Positions 1 to 6,291 of a stretch of DNA of 9,107 nucleotides are shown here, piece after piece. How positions within the stretch are numbered: the stretch's first letter is position 1; the number at the start of each line of letters is the position of its first letter. The DNA comes from Candidatus Cloacimonadota bacterium. Lineage in GTDB: Bacteria; Cloacimonadota; Cloacimonadia; Cloacimonadales; TCS61. The notes under the pieces were generated by a model that was given only the letters and a program-made list of their open reading frames with translations, made no database searches and was not told where the DNA came from. The position numbers and the translations under genes were made by a program. The stretch covers positions 1-9,107 of the forward strand of contig DAOUUD010000060.1 in assembly GCA_030668345.1 (NCBI GenBank). The letters are read 5' to 3'.

Positions 1-1167
1 AACGAATTTCTTGATATCGCCGGATTTTACCGCATCCACCACTTTACCTGCCAGAGCAAGAACTTGGTTATGAGCAAATCCACCCACAATCTTACCTGTT
101 TCGATTTCGGTTGGAGATTCACATTTTTTTGCCAGCTCAATTACTTCAGAAAAATCTTTTACACCATTTTCATTCCTATCAGCAATATGCTTTACACCGG
201 GAAAAGCAACATTACCGGTTATGAATACTCTATCTTTATAGAATTCTTTGGGTGGAACCAGACAGTTAGTAGTCATCACGATAGGACCATTGAAAGAAGC
301 AAATTCTTTATCCTGAAGCCACCAGGAATTTCCATAATTTCCAATAAAATGATCATATTTTTTGAAAGCAGGATAATAGTTTGCCGGCAGCATTTCTCCG
401 TGAGTGTAAACATCCACGCCTGTTTCCTTTGTTTGTATCAGAAGTTCTTCCATATCTTTCAGATCGTGTCCTGAAATAAGGATTCCGGGATTTTTACCAA
501 CCCCGATATTTACTTCGGAAATTTCCGGATTTCCATAAGTTTCGGTATTAGCTTTATCCAGAATAGCCATTGCATTCACAGCAGCTTCACCTGCTTTCAT
601 AACTTTAGCAATCATTTCATCCACACTCAGATCTTTGGTAGTGGAAGCCATTCCTTCGATAAGATAATCGAAAACTGATCTGTCTTCGAAACCGAGAACC
701 GATGCATGATCTGCATAAGCAGCAACGCCTTTCAGCCCGATAATAAGAAGTTCACGCAAAGAACGAACATCATCGTTTTCTGTAGCAAGAACGCCGATAG
801 TTTCAGCTTTCTTCAAGAATTCATCCTTTGTTTCTGCATTCCATATGGCAGCATCGTGAAGTTCACCTTCCACCTTGTATTTATTTTTGATCTCATCACG
901 AAGAATCAATCCCTGTTTGATTATGTCTATAAGACGATCATCATCAAAACTGACGTTTGTGATGGTTGTGAAAAGAGCTTTTGCCACATAATGACCAACC
1001 TCTTTATCAATCTTTCCCGCTTTTTCCGCAACTATGGAAATTCCTTTTACCGTGTAGATCAAAAGATCCTGAAGAATTGCAGTTTCTCCTTTTTTCCCAC
1101 AAATACCGTTTACGGTACAACCTTTGTTGCCAAGTGTTTCCTGGCATTGATAACAAAACATACTCAT
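1..1167 (-). CDS. hcp: Hydroxylamine reductase / hybrid cluster protein (Hcp), C-terminus beyond window
   Basis: This gene runs off the left edge; 389 codons are visible of a family usually near 540. The N-terminus carries four cysteines (C5, C8, C17, C23) spaced C-x2-C-x8-C-x5-C, the pattern of the [4Fe-4S] form found in strict anaerobes rather than the [2Fe-2S] form of enterobacteria. Three ligands of the hybrid Fe-S-O cluster are visible: H234 (GHDL), E258 (THGEML) and C302 (TTNCLVPP). Their spacing of 24 and 44 residues equals that of H244, E268 and C312 in the Desulfovibrio protein. The persulfide cysteine should lie about seven residues past the edge. The start is ATG at 1167 with AAGGAG six bases upstream; an ATG two codons later is possible. 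Hcp is a cytoplasmic enzyme that reduces hydroxylamine in vitro and is thought to remove nitric oxide or act in protein S-nitrosylation in vivo. It is the last visible gene of the Rrf2-led block, after an iron-sulfur protein that may serve it. Confidence 0.96.
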   Translation of the reverse strand, partial: MSMFCYQCQETLGNKGCTVNGICGKKGETAILQDLLIYTVKGISIVAEKAGKIDKEVGHYVAKALFTTITNVSFDDDRLIDIIKQGLILRDEIKNKYKVEGELHDAAIWNAETKDEFLKKAETIGVLATENDDVRSLRELLIIGLKGVAAYADHASVLGFEDRSVFDYLIEGMASTTKDLSVDEMIAKVMKAGEAAVNAMAILDKANTETYGNPEISEVNIGVGKNPGILISGHDLKDMEELLIQTKETGVDVYTHGEMLPANYYPAFKKYDHFIGNYGNSWWLQDKEFASFNGPIVMTTNCLVPPKEFYKDRVFITGNVAFPGVKHIADRNENGVKDFSEVIELAKKCESPTEIETGKIVGGFAHNQVLALAGKVVDAVKSGDIKKFV

Positions 1168-1180
1168 TTTTTTCTCCTTG

Positions 1181-1216
1181 TCCTCCGTAGTTCCGATTCA
1201 TCGAGACGAAGGAGGA
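1181..1216 (-). promoter_or_regulatory. Hairpin in the hcp leader covering a GGAGGA
   Basis: In the 60-base gap before hcp, TCCTCCGT (1181-1188) can pair with ACGAAGGAGGA (1206-1216), leaving a three-base bulge. Inside it, CGAT and ATCG (1194-1203) form a second short stem. On the minus-strand mRNA the outer stem ties up a GGAGGA at 1181-1186, just upstream of the AAGGAG at 1174-1179 that best fits the hcp start. No U-run follows on the minus strand, so it does not look like a terminator of the operon. On the plus strand it is followed by a T-run, but no plus-strand gene ends there. A translational or processing role is possible and unproven. Confidence 0.4.
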
Positions 1217-1227
1217 TCCTTTTTAAT

Positions 1228-2046
1228 TTAAATTATTTCTCCATTAATAGAGATTGTATAAGTTTTTACCATCAGGAATTTTCCTGCTTTTTCCATTGCT
1301 TTTTGAACAATATACTCCACTCCCCCACAACAGGGAACTTCCATCTTAACGATGGTTATCGATTTAATATCTTGGTTTTTGAAGATCTCAGCTAATTTTT
1401 CGATGTAGGAATCAATCCCGGAATCGAGTTTGGGACAAAAATTTATCACGATCTTTCCTTTTACAAATCTCTGATGAAAATTGGCAAAAGCAAAGGGAAC
1501 ACAATCCGCAGCTATCAAAAGGTCTGCATTTTTAAAGTATGGAGCATTCGCATTCATAAGATGTAATTGCACAGGCCATTGTTGCAATTCGGATTTCATT
1601 ACAATATTTTGCGCAGGTATCGGTTTTTCTTCCCGCTCTATGGAATGAGCAGCTACTCCCGGACAGGTTCCGCTGGAACAGGATTCTTCTTCGATCTTGG
1701 GAATGGGAAGTCCTTTTCTGAGCAAAATGGCAACTGCCTGCCCGAAGTACTCTTTCTGGCCGTGGTCTTTCAAATGCTTAAGATGAGCTTTAATCGTGTT
1801 TGGCCCAGCTTTGATGATGTTTTCCATTACCTTTGCTTCATCGTAGGGTTCGGCTTCCCGTTCAACTGTGGTGATCGCTCCTTCCGGGCATTCACCAATG
1901 CAGGCACCTAAGCCATCACAGAAAAGATCGCTGATCAGTCGTGCTTTACCATCAATTATCTGCAATGCTCCTTCCGGGCAGTTGGGAATGCACAATCCGC
2001 AACCATTGCATTTTTCTTCATTTATTTCAATAATTTGTCGTTTCAC
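1228..2046 (-). CDS. Iron-sulfur protein with ferredoxin-like N-terminus, Hcp-associated
   Basis: This 272-residue cytoplasmic protein begins with a ferredoxin-like domain. The first cluster motif is complete (C13, C16, C19, C23, then P). The second reads C43-DGLGA-C49-IGE-C53-P, with leucine 46 where the second cysteine of a standard motif would be. A linker leads to C123-SSGT-C128-PG, and the C-terminal half contains C182, C204 and the pair C239-C240 (VPCCGG). I recall proteins with this cysteine-rich layout near hcp in anaerobes, but I know of no established reaction. An electron-transfer or redox-sensing partner of Hcp is the reasonable inference. The start is GTG at 2046, preceded by AAGGA about eight bases upstream, and GTG fits better than any internal ATG because the first motif starts at residue 13. 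It follows the cupin gene by 12 bases and precedes hcp by 60, so the three are probably cotranscribed. Confidence 0.85.
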   Translation of the reverse strand: MKRQIIEINEEKCNGCGLCIPNCPEGALQIIDGKARLISDLFCDGLGACIGECPEGAITTVEREAEPYDEAKVMENIIKAGPNTIKAHLKHLKDHGQKEYFGQAVAILLRKGLPIPKIEEESCSSGTCPGVAAHSIEREEKPIPAQNIVMKSELQQWPVQLHLMNANAPYFKNADLLIAADCVPFAFANFHQRFVKGKIVINFCPKLDSGIDSYIEKLAEIFKNQDIKSITIVKMEVPCCGGVEYIVQKAMEKAGKFLMVKTYTISINGEII

Positions 2047-2058
2047 AGTGTTTTCCTT

Positions 2059-2397
2059 TTATACTAATATTGTCTTTTTTATTGGTTTTGGTAATTTCAT
2101 AACTAAAACCCTGACATCTTCATCTGTTTCGTTATAAATGCAATGAACAATATCTTTGGGGCTTTCGATGATATCATCCTTTTTTACCTGAACTTTTTCA
2201 TCCTCAACCATAATAGTGGGATTTCCTTCCAAAACATAAAAAGCCACATCAACCGGAGTGATATGAGGTTTCAAACTCTCACCGGCTTGCAAATGTAAAT
2301 ACATTATCAAGGCATGATCTTTGTCATAGAGTTTATAGGCATTAATTCCGTGTGGAGTTTGTGCTAAGCTGAGTTCTTTGTAATTCCTGATTTTCAT
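2059..2397 (-). CDS. Small single-domain cupin protein
   Basis: A 112-residue protein with one cupin fold. The first cupin motif is partly kept: G39-x5-H45, with threonine 47 where the second metal-binding histidine usually sits. The second motif is recognisable as P80-x-D82-x2-H85-x3-N89, and a cysteine (C86) sits right after the histidine. The metal site may therefore be reduced or atypical. There is no signal peptide, so it should be cytoplasmic. Small cupins bind metals, sugars or small ligands and many act as sensors or minor enzymes; nothing here names a substrate. It lies between a metal-efflux permease and an iron-sulfur protein, which suggests a part in metal or redox stress, by context only. 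The ATG at 2397 has AGGAAG (2402-2407) upstream. It is separated from the permease gene by about 100 bases that hold a palindromic repeat. Confidence 0.8.
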   Translation of the reverse strand: MKIRNYKELSLAQTPHGINAYKLYDKDHALIMYLHLQAGESLKPHITPVDVAFYVLEGNPTIMVEDEKVQVKKDDIIESPKDIVHCIYNETDEDVRVLVMKLPKPIKKTILV

Positions 2398-2412
2398 AAT
2401 TCTTCCTTTTTT

Positions 2413-2492
2413 AGCTCACGGATTTTCACAGATTGAACGGATTAAATTATAATTCTTTTCTTATCCGTATTTATCCGTGTTATCTGTGAGCT
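2413..2492. repeat. Palindromic intergenic repeat (REP-like)
   Basis: The spacer between permease and cupin is an imperfect inverted repeat. AGCTCAC at 2413-2419 is answered by GTGAGCT at 2486-2492, and the arms continue with related words built on CACGGAT, CACAGAT and ACGGAT. Inner copies at 2437-2444 and 2461-2468 also face each other. The short words repeat in direct and inverted order, which is typical of dispersed palindromic intergenic repeats rather than of a rho-independent terminator; no U-run follows the outer stem closely. It may be one copy of a genome-wide family. It could fold in the mRNA and separate expression of the permease from the downstream cupin, iron-sulfur and hcp genes. 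Confidence 0.6.
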
Positions 2493-2499
2493 TATTTCT

Positions 2500-3777
2500 T
2501 CATTTTTCTTCCTTTTTTTCTATTGAGTAACCTGCTTTTTGAACTGCAGTAATTACTTCTTTTTCATCGTATTCACCATCGATCTGAACCAGTTTATCAT
2601 GTAATGAAATATTAATTTTTTCTATTCCCTGTATAGGTTTAAGAGCATTCTCAATTGTATTAACACAATGCTGACAGGTCATATCCTGAATTTTGTAATT
2701 TCCTTTCATATCGATTATCTCCTTATTTTTTTTGAAAAACTTATTTGATAAATTTTTAGCAATCGCCCGAATCATCAAACCGGAAAGAATAACAGCTGAG
2801 AATATTTTCAGCCACATCGGAAGCATCTTCATCCCACCGGTTATCAGGTTCATATCTTCACCGGAGATTTTCCAGATGTGATCGACGATCAAGCCAAAAA
2901 GAAGAGCAGTAATTATTATGGAAAACAGGTAAATGAATAAAATTCTTTTACCGAGCTTTCCCGAAACAAAAGCCAGAGTAGCAGTATTAGTTGCAGGACC
3001 AGCGATCAGAAAGATCAAGCCTGCTCCGGGAGTCATTCCTTTGATAATAAGAGCTGCAGCAATGGGAATCGAACCGGTAGCACAAATATACATTGGAATT
3101 GAAATTAGAAGCATTATGGGATAAGCAAGCAGGGGATTACCTAGATACTGTTCAATGAAATCTCCGGGAATGATAAATCCGATAATTCCACCGGCAATAA
3201 CCCCGATCAATATCCATTTCCCGGCATCATCGATCAACTCAATGAATCCGTATTGAAAAATGTACTTAATCTTTTCTAAAAAGTTATGCGAATGAGATTC
3301 CTCAGTATTGCAGATAATGCAGGAATTCCCTTCAGAAGGTTTTATTTTCTCTTCATTTTGTTTTTTCTCTAAAATCCCCGTAAGAGAACCGCTCATAATT
3401 CCTGCAAAAAAAGCAGCAACAGGTCTGATGATGGCAAATAAAGGTCCTAGCAGAGAATATGTTGCCAGGATGGAGTCTACGCCTGAGGTTGGTGTGGAAG
3501 AAAGAAACGATACTGTAGAACTCTTTCCTGCTCCCTCTTTTCGCAGATAGGCAGCCACAGGAATTACTCCACAGGAACACAATGGCAAAGGCACTCCAAA
3601 AAGTGAAGCTTTGATAATCGAACTTAATTTATTACCCGATAAATGCGTGTATATTTTTTCTCTGGGAATTATCAGATTCAATACTCCGGCGATGAAAAAA
3701 CCGAAAAGAAGATAAGGCGACATTTCCAGAAGTAAAAACCAAACTGATTTTGAAATTCCTATTAATACTCCAATCAT
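2500..3777 (-). CDS. Metal-efflux permease (ArsP/DUF318, SO_0444-like) with C-terminal HMA domain
   Basis: A 425-residue inner-membrane protein with two parts. Residues 1-345 form two hydrophobic bundles of several membrane segments each, joined by a polar loop at about 135-170. Each bundle has a related motif: PLCSCGVIP at 65-73 and ICATGSIP at 231-238, the pattern of the permease family that includes ArsP and the SO_0444-type Cu/Zn exporters. The loop contains C153-x2-C156 and H162-x-H164, which could bind metal. Residues 360-425 are a heavy-metal-associated domain with the MTCQHC motif (C368, C371), the fold of copper chaperones and P-type ATPase tails. The protein probably exports a soft metal ion, delivered by its own HMA domain; copper or zinc is the family-based guess. 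It starts nine bases after the Rrf2 regulator gene ends, with an AGGAGAG ribosome binding site, so the two are almost surely cotranscribed. Confidence 0.9.
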   Translation of the reverse strand: MIGVLIGISKSVWFLLLEMSPYLLFGFFIAGVLNLIIPREKIYTHLSGNKLSSIIKASLFGVPLPLCSCGVIPVAAYLRKEGAGKSSTVSFLSSTPTSGVDSILATYSLLGPLFAIIRPVAAFFAGIMSGSLTGILEKKQNEEKIKPSEGNSCIICNTEESHSHNFLEKIKYIFQYGFIELIDDAGKWILIGVIAGGIIGFIIPGDFIEQYLGNPLLAYPIMLLISIPMYICATGSIPIAAALIIKGMTPGAGLIFLIAGPATNTATLAFVSGKLGKRILFIYLFSIIITALLFGLIVDHIWKISGEDMNLITGGMKMLPMWLKIFSAVILSGLMIRAIAKNLSNKFFKKNKEIIDMKGNYKIQDMTCQHCVNTIENALKPIQGIEKINISLHDKLVQIDGEYDEKEVITAVQKAGYSIEKKEEK

Positions 3778-3786
3778 AACACTCTC

Positions 3787-4191
3787 CTATTCAGTAAAAT
3801 CAGATAGTTTTATATTTTTAAAAGTCTGATAAATACTTTGCGAAATATTTTTTAGAGCATTACCAAAGATGCAATTCTCAAAAGGACAACCGGTTTTATG
3901 CAAAGGGCAATCATTAATAATTATCTTAGATTCGACGATCTCATAAATATCAAGAAAGCTGATTTCTTCCGCAGGTTTATTCAGCACAAACCCACCTGTG
4001 GGACCTCGAAAAGACCTGATGAGTCCGCTTTTACTTAATCTCTGAAATATCTTTGCGAGGTGAGCTTCCGAAGCATTCAATTTTTCTGCCAGGTATTTGG
4101 CATTTACTTTATTGGGACTTTGCTGTGCAACGATTGCCAGACCGTGTAAAGCCAGCGAAGCAGCTTCTGAAATATTGATCAAATGCGACAT
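3787..4191 (-). CDS. Rrf2-family Fe-S transcriptional regulator
   Basis: A 134-residue regulator of the Rrf2 family (IscR, NsrR, RirA, CymR). Residues 1-70 form the winged helix; LAEKLNASEAHLAKIFQRL is the recognition region and GPTGGFVL (63-70) the wing, both hallmarks of the family. Three cysteines follow at C95, C102 and C107, spaced C-x6-C-x4-C, in the place where IscR and NsrR hold an iron-sulfur cluster. The exact spacing differs slightly from both, so I do not assign a named subtype. It probably senses nitric oxide, oxygen or iron-sulfur status through this cluster. It is first in its block, followed by the metal exporter, cupin, iron-sulfur protein and Hcp. Its own promoter carries a candidate operator, so self-regulation is likely. 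The ATG at 4191 has AAGGAG at the right distance. Confidence 0.92.
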   Translation of the reverse strand: MSHLINISEAASLALHGLAIVAQQSPNKVNAKYLAEKLNASEAHLAKIFQRLSKSGLIRSFRGPTGGFVLNKPAEEISFLDIYEIVESKIIINDCPLHKTGCPFENCIFGNALKNISQSIYQTFKNIKLSDFTE

Positions 4192-4208
4192 TTTAACTCC
4201 TTTTATAA

Positions 4209-4232
4209 ATTCAGGTACTTAAATGCCGAAAT
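4209..4232. promoter_or_regulatory. Candidate operator palindrome for the Rrf2 regulator
   Basis: A 24-base partial palindrome lies over the -10 region and start area of the rrf2 promoter. Eight of twelve mirror pairs match: the outer ATT/AAT, inner GG/CC, then A/T and the central TT/AA. Rrf2 regulators bind palindromes of about this size as dimers, and many repress their own gene. Position and size support an operator, but the match is imperfect and was found by eye in AT-rich DNA, where partial palindromes are common. Confidence 0.35.
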
Positions 4233-4248
4233 AGGATTTTTGTGTCAA
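4220..4248 (-). promoter_or_regulatory. Sigma-70-type promoter for the rrf2 block
   Basis: Reading the minus strand, a perfect TTGACA lies at 4248-4243. After a 17-base spacer comes CATTTA at 4225-4220, a weak -10; a shift of one base gives ATTTAA. The start codon of the regulator is about 30 bases further on. The perfect -35 with a poor -10 fits a promoter under regulator control. It is the best promoter I could find in the window. Confidence 0.5.
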
Positions 4249-4284
4249 GATGTTTTTTTGTCGGTTAAATATCAGCAGTTATAT

Positions 4285-5175
4285 TTACTTTTCTTTTGAG
4301 TTTTCATCTTTAAGCAATATCAGAAATTCCCCTTCCGGCAGGTCTTCAACATTCCAAGTGAATTCATTTTCACACATCAGTGGAGCAATTACAGCCACCT
4401 TCAGCATCGGTTCCAAAATCTGAATTTTCTGGGCAGTACCCAAGTGTTTCCTGCTGTGAAAATCTCCGTTAAAATGGATAACTTTGCGACGGGGTGGAAT
4501 GCTCTGATATTTTACGATCGATTCTGCCATTGTATCGTCTTTGATGCACTGTGCTGCATATATCTGATCAAAATCCATTGTCATGCCAGCCGGCATTTTG
4601 CTGCTATGTGCCATATTATTCTGCATCGTCCGAATGAAGTGCTCTTTATATTCATCATCAAAAACTTTGTGTTTTCTGGCTACGTACTTCTTTTCTTCCT
4701 GCGAAAGTGAATCAAGTGCATTCATTCCCTGCTTGCTGATCATAGAAGCATATCGGCGCGGAATATTGGCAGCAACAACCGTCAGTTCATTCACTTTGGC
4801 AAATTCGATCAGTGGTTTGTAATCTGCTTCGTAATTCGGCCAGTGATGCGATTCTGCCAGAAAACATGTTTCCGAAATTTCATCACTCAAGTATTTATCC
4901 AATACCGGTTGTACATCACGTTCAAACATTTCCAGGGAAATGATCAGGTTTTTGTTTTTGTGATAAAACATCATCAAAAGTTCAATTTCCAGGGAATGTA
5001 AAATCTTATTATCGTGGAATTCTCCAAAGAAGATCACATCATAATCACCCAATCTTTCTACCATTTCCTTTAATTCGATCTCTTTATTCATGGTTGTATC
5101 GATGATCTTGTATTCCTGACAAAAAACCGGTAAGATCGAAAAAATCAATATAGTGATAATAATGATTCTTTTCAT
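4285..5175 (-). CDS. Exported ChaN-like (haem-binding uptake / Tiki superfamily) protein
   Basis: A 296-residue protein with an N-terminal signal peptide: MKR, a run of isoleucine and leucine, then LPVFC-QE. The cysteine at 19 follows a poor lipobox (F at -1), so it may be a secreted or periplasmic protein rather than a lipoprotein. The body resembles the ChaN/DUF399 family. It has GEFHDN at residues 51-56 near the N-terminus and NGDFHSRKHLG around 236-246 near the C-terminus, the two histidine-bearing blocks conserved in the family. Campylobacter ChaN binds haem, and the wider superfamily includes metal-dependent proteases, so the role here is open. I chose ATG at 5175 because AGGA at 5181-5184 precedes it by five bases and the signal peptide then starts correctly; a longer reading from TTG at 5196 would put seven extra residues before it. 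It is last in the oxidative-stress block and about 90 bases before the rrf2 gene. Confidence 0.8.
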   Translation of the reverse strand: MKRIIIITILIFSILPVFCQEYKIIDTTMNKEIELKEMVERLGDYDVIFFGEFHDNKILHSLEIELLMMFYHKNKNLIISLEMFERDVQPVLDKYLSDEISETCFLAESHHWPNYEADYKPLIEFAKVNELTVVAANIPRRYASMISKQGMNALDSLSQEEKKYVARKHKVFDDEYKEHFIRTMQNNMAHSSKMPAGMTMDFDQIYAAQCIKDDTMAESIVKYQSIPPRRKVIHFNGDFHSRKHLGTAQKIQILEPMLKVAVIAPLMCENEFTWNVEDLPEGEFLILLKDENSKEK

Positions 5176-5185
5176 ATTATTCCTC
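5176..5185 (-). promoter_or_regulatory. Ribosome binding site that fixes the ChaN-like start
   Basis: The minus strand reads GAGGAATAAT directly before ATG at 5175, placing AGGA five bases from the start codon. This sequence lies inside the possible seven-residue extension that begins with TTG at 5196, which argues against that longer form. Starting at 5175 also gives a conventional signal peptide with a short MKR head. Confidence 0.65.
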
Positions 5186-5237
5186 ATTTTCAGCAAATAT
5201 CATTTGATGGTATCTATGTAGTTTTGCATTTATTTCG

Positions 5238-5744
5238 TTATTTCTCCCGAAAAGTAGGAGCATTCTTTGATTCTTTTCCTTTTAAAACTTTGTGATAATA
5301 ATCGTAAGTCATCGGATTGAGATCAGATAAGTTTTCCGCTTCAGTTACTTCTCCCAGAAAGATAGTGTGACTACCGGCATCCAGAGTATCAATTACCTTG
5401 CATTCAATGTAACCTACTGTGTTATCCAACACAATAGGAGCACCATTCTTCCCAATTTTGTAATTACAATCAGCAAATTTATCAATATCTCTCCCACTTC
5501 TGAATCCAAATCTCCCTATATCTATCATCGTCCATTTATCGGAAATAATTGAGATTGTAAAGACCTTGCTTTCTTTTATGAATTCGTGGGTCAGGTTTTG
5601 TTTGGAAATACTGATGGCAATCGTTGCGGGTTGAGGTGTAATTTGAAAAACAGTATTGGCAAGTTGTGCGTTTATTTTTTTTCCTTTTTTGGAACTTACG
5701 ATGTATAAGCCATAACAGATTTTAAATAAGGCATTTAAATTCAT
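5238..5744 (-). CDS. Hrb-type flavin reductase (FMN-binding split barrel) without rubredoxin tail
   Basis: A 168-residue cytoplasmic flavoprotein of the flavin-reductase-like FMN-binding family. From memory of that family, it closely follows the N-terminal half of the high-molecular-weight rubredoxin (Hrb) of Moorella and clostridia: the opening LFKICYGLYIVSSKKG, the central ANTVFQITPQPATIAISISK, GRFGFRSGRDIDKF and the late SHTIFLGEV with MTYDYYHKVLKGK. In Hrb a rubredoxin domain follows a short linker after this point. Here the protein stops at NAPTFREK, where the linker would begin, and a free rubredoxin is encoded two genes upstream. Hrb passes electrons from NADH to the flavodiiron protein FprA for nitric oxide or oxygen reduction, and fprA is in the same block. 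The likely role is therefore NAD(P)H-dependent reduction of rubredoxin. The ATG at 5744 has GAGG about eleven bases upstream, a rather wide spacing. Confidence 0.88.
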   Translation of the reverse strand: MNLNALFKICYGLYIVSSKKGKKINAQLANTVFQITPQPATIAISISKQNLTHEFIKESKVFTISIISDKWTMIDIGRFGFRSGRDIDKFADCNYKIGKNGAPIVLDNTVGYIECKVIDTLDAGSHTIFLGEVTEAENLSDLNPMTYDYYHKVLKGKESKNAPTFREK

Positions 5745-5767
5745 TATATAATTATCCTCATCTGAAA

Positions 5768-6220
5768 TTAATTTTCTTTAAGAATCTCATCATCATAAAG
5801 TGTTTCAAAATGTAATTTATGACCTGCTTCTTCTGAAGCCAATTTCCTGAAAAGCTGTTCCAGTTCCGTACCCGGGAAGTTATTTGCCATTTCAGTATAC
5901 AACTTATTAGCTTTTTCTTCTTTCTTCATTGCTACTATCAGGATATCCTGATAATTCATATCTTCAGATGGTTCCATATCTACAATATAATCGCTGATAT
6001 GCAGATCTGTAACTTCTTTTATTTCAATTTTCTCAAATCCTTTGTTTCGAATGTTTTCTAAAATTATTACGTGACCTTTTTCCATATTCTCAAACTCTTT
6101 CAGCATTTCAATTTGAGCATGGAATTTTACTTTCTCTTGCAATTCCTGGTAGAATTTAATTGCTTCTTTTTCGCCGGCTATGGCAAAATTTATAACTTCA
6201 TTGAATTTTTCTTTGGTCAT
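5768..6220 (-). CDS. Ferritin-like diiron protein (rubrerythrin-type, no rubredoxin domain), second copy
   Basis: A 150-residue four-helix protein of the rubrerythrin/ferritin-like superfamily. Four helices carry the diiron ligand pattern: GEKEAIKFY (E17 or E19), EFENMEKGH (E44/E47, H50), KKEEKANKLY (E101/E102) and SEEAGH (E130/E131, H134). The C-terminus has no CxxC pair, so electrons must come from a separate carrier such as the rubredoxin encoded just upstream. Proteins of this kind reduce peroxide or store iron; peroxide reduction is favoured by the neighbours. It is 23 bases before the flavin reductase gene, and its ATG at 6220 has AAGGAG close upstream. A stem-loop with a U-run lies between it and the rubredoxin gene, so it may be expressed at a different level from the genes before it. 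Confidence 0.87.
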   Translation of the reverse strand: MTKEKFNEVINFAIAGEKEAIKFYQELQEKVKFHAQIEMLKEFENMEKGHVIILENIRNKGFEKIEIKEVTDLHISDYIVDMEPSEDMNYQDILIVAMKKEEKANKLYTEMANNFPGTELEQLFRKLASEEAGHKLHFETLYDDEILKEN

Positions 6221-6235
6221 AAAAACTCCTTAATT

Positions 6236-6283
6236 AAAAAAACTAATGTTAGAAAGGATGCTGCCATTTTAGACAGCACCCTT
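6236..6283 (-). terminator. Stem-loop plus U-run after the rubredoxin gene (terminator or attenuator)
   Basis: Nine bases after the rubredoxin stop, the minus-strand RNA can form a 12-pair stem (6272-6283 with 6254-6265) around a six-base loop. Two pairs are G-U and pair only in the minus-strand transcript, which supports that direction. A seven-base U-run (6242-6236) comes 11 bases later, preceded by a small CUAA/UUAG stem at 6243-6252. The distance from main stem to U-run is longer than in a standard terminator, so it may be a partial terminator, a processing site or a 3' stabiliser. Confidence 0.55.
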
Positions 6284-6291
6284 AAAACATA

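Noticed and set aside
1007..1201. Minus-strand 64-codon frame overlapping the start of hcp
   Set aside because: It is in another frame within the conserved N-terminus of Hcp and its leader; the Hcp frame holds the cluster cysteines.
1181..1224. Rho-independent terminator between the iron-sulfur protein gene and hcp
   Set aside because: The T-run follows the hairpin only on the plus strand, where no gene ends; on the minus strand an A-run and the hcp start follow.
64..1395. Plus-strand open frames opposite hcp and its neighbour (64-474, 706-1395, 981-1190)
   Set aside because: They are antisense to well-supported Hcp and iron-sulfur protein genes, have no ribosome binding site I could see, and their translations are rich in Phe, Ser and Cys with no family motif.
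3353..3580. Minus-strand 75-codon frame inside the permease gene
   Set aside because: It is a shifted frame within a continuous, motif-rich permease; it shows no own motif.
4285..5196. TTG start at 5196 for the ChaN-like protein
   Set aside because: The ATG at 5175 has AGGA at five bases and gives a normal signal peptide head.
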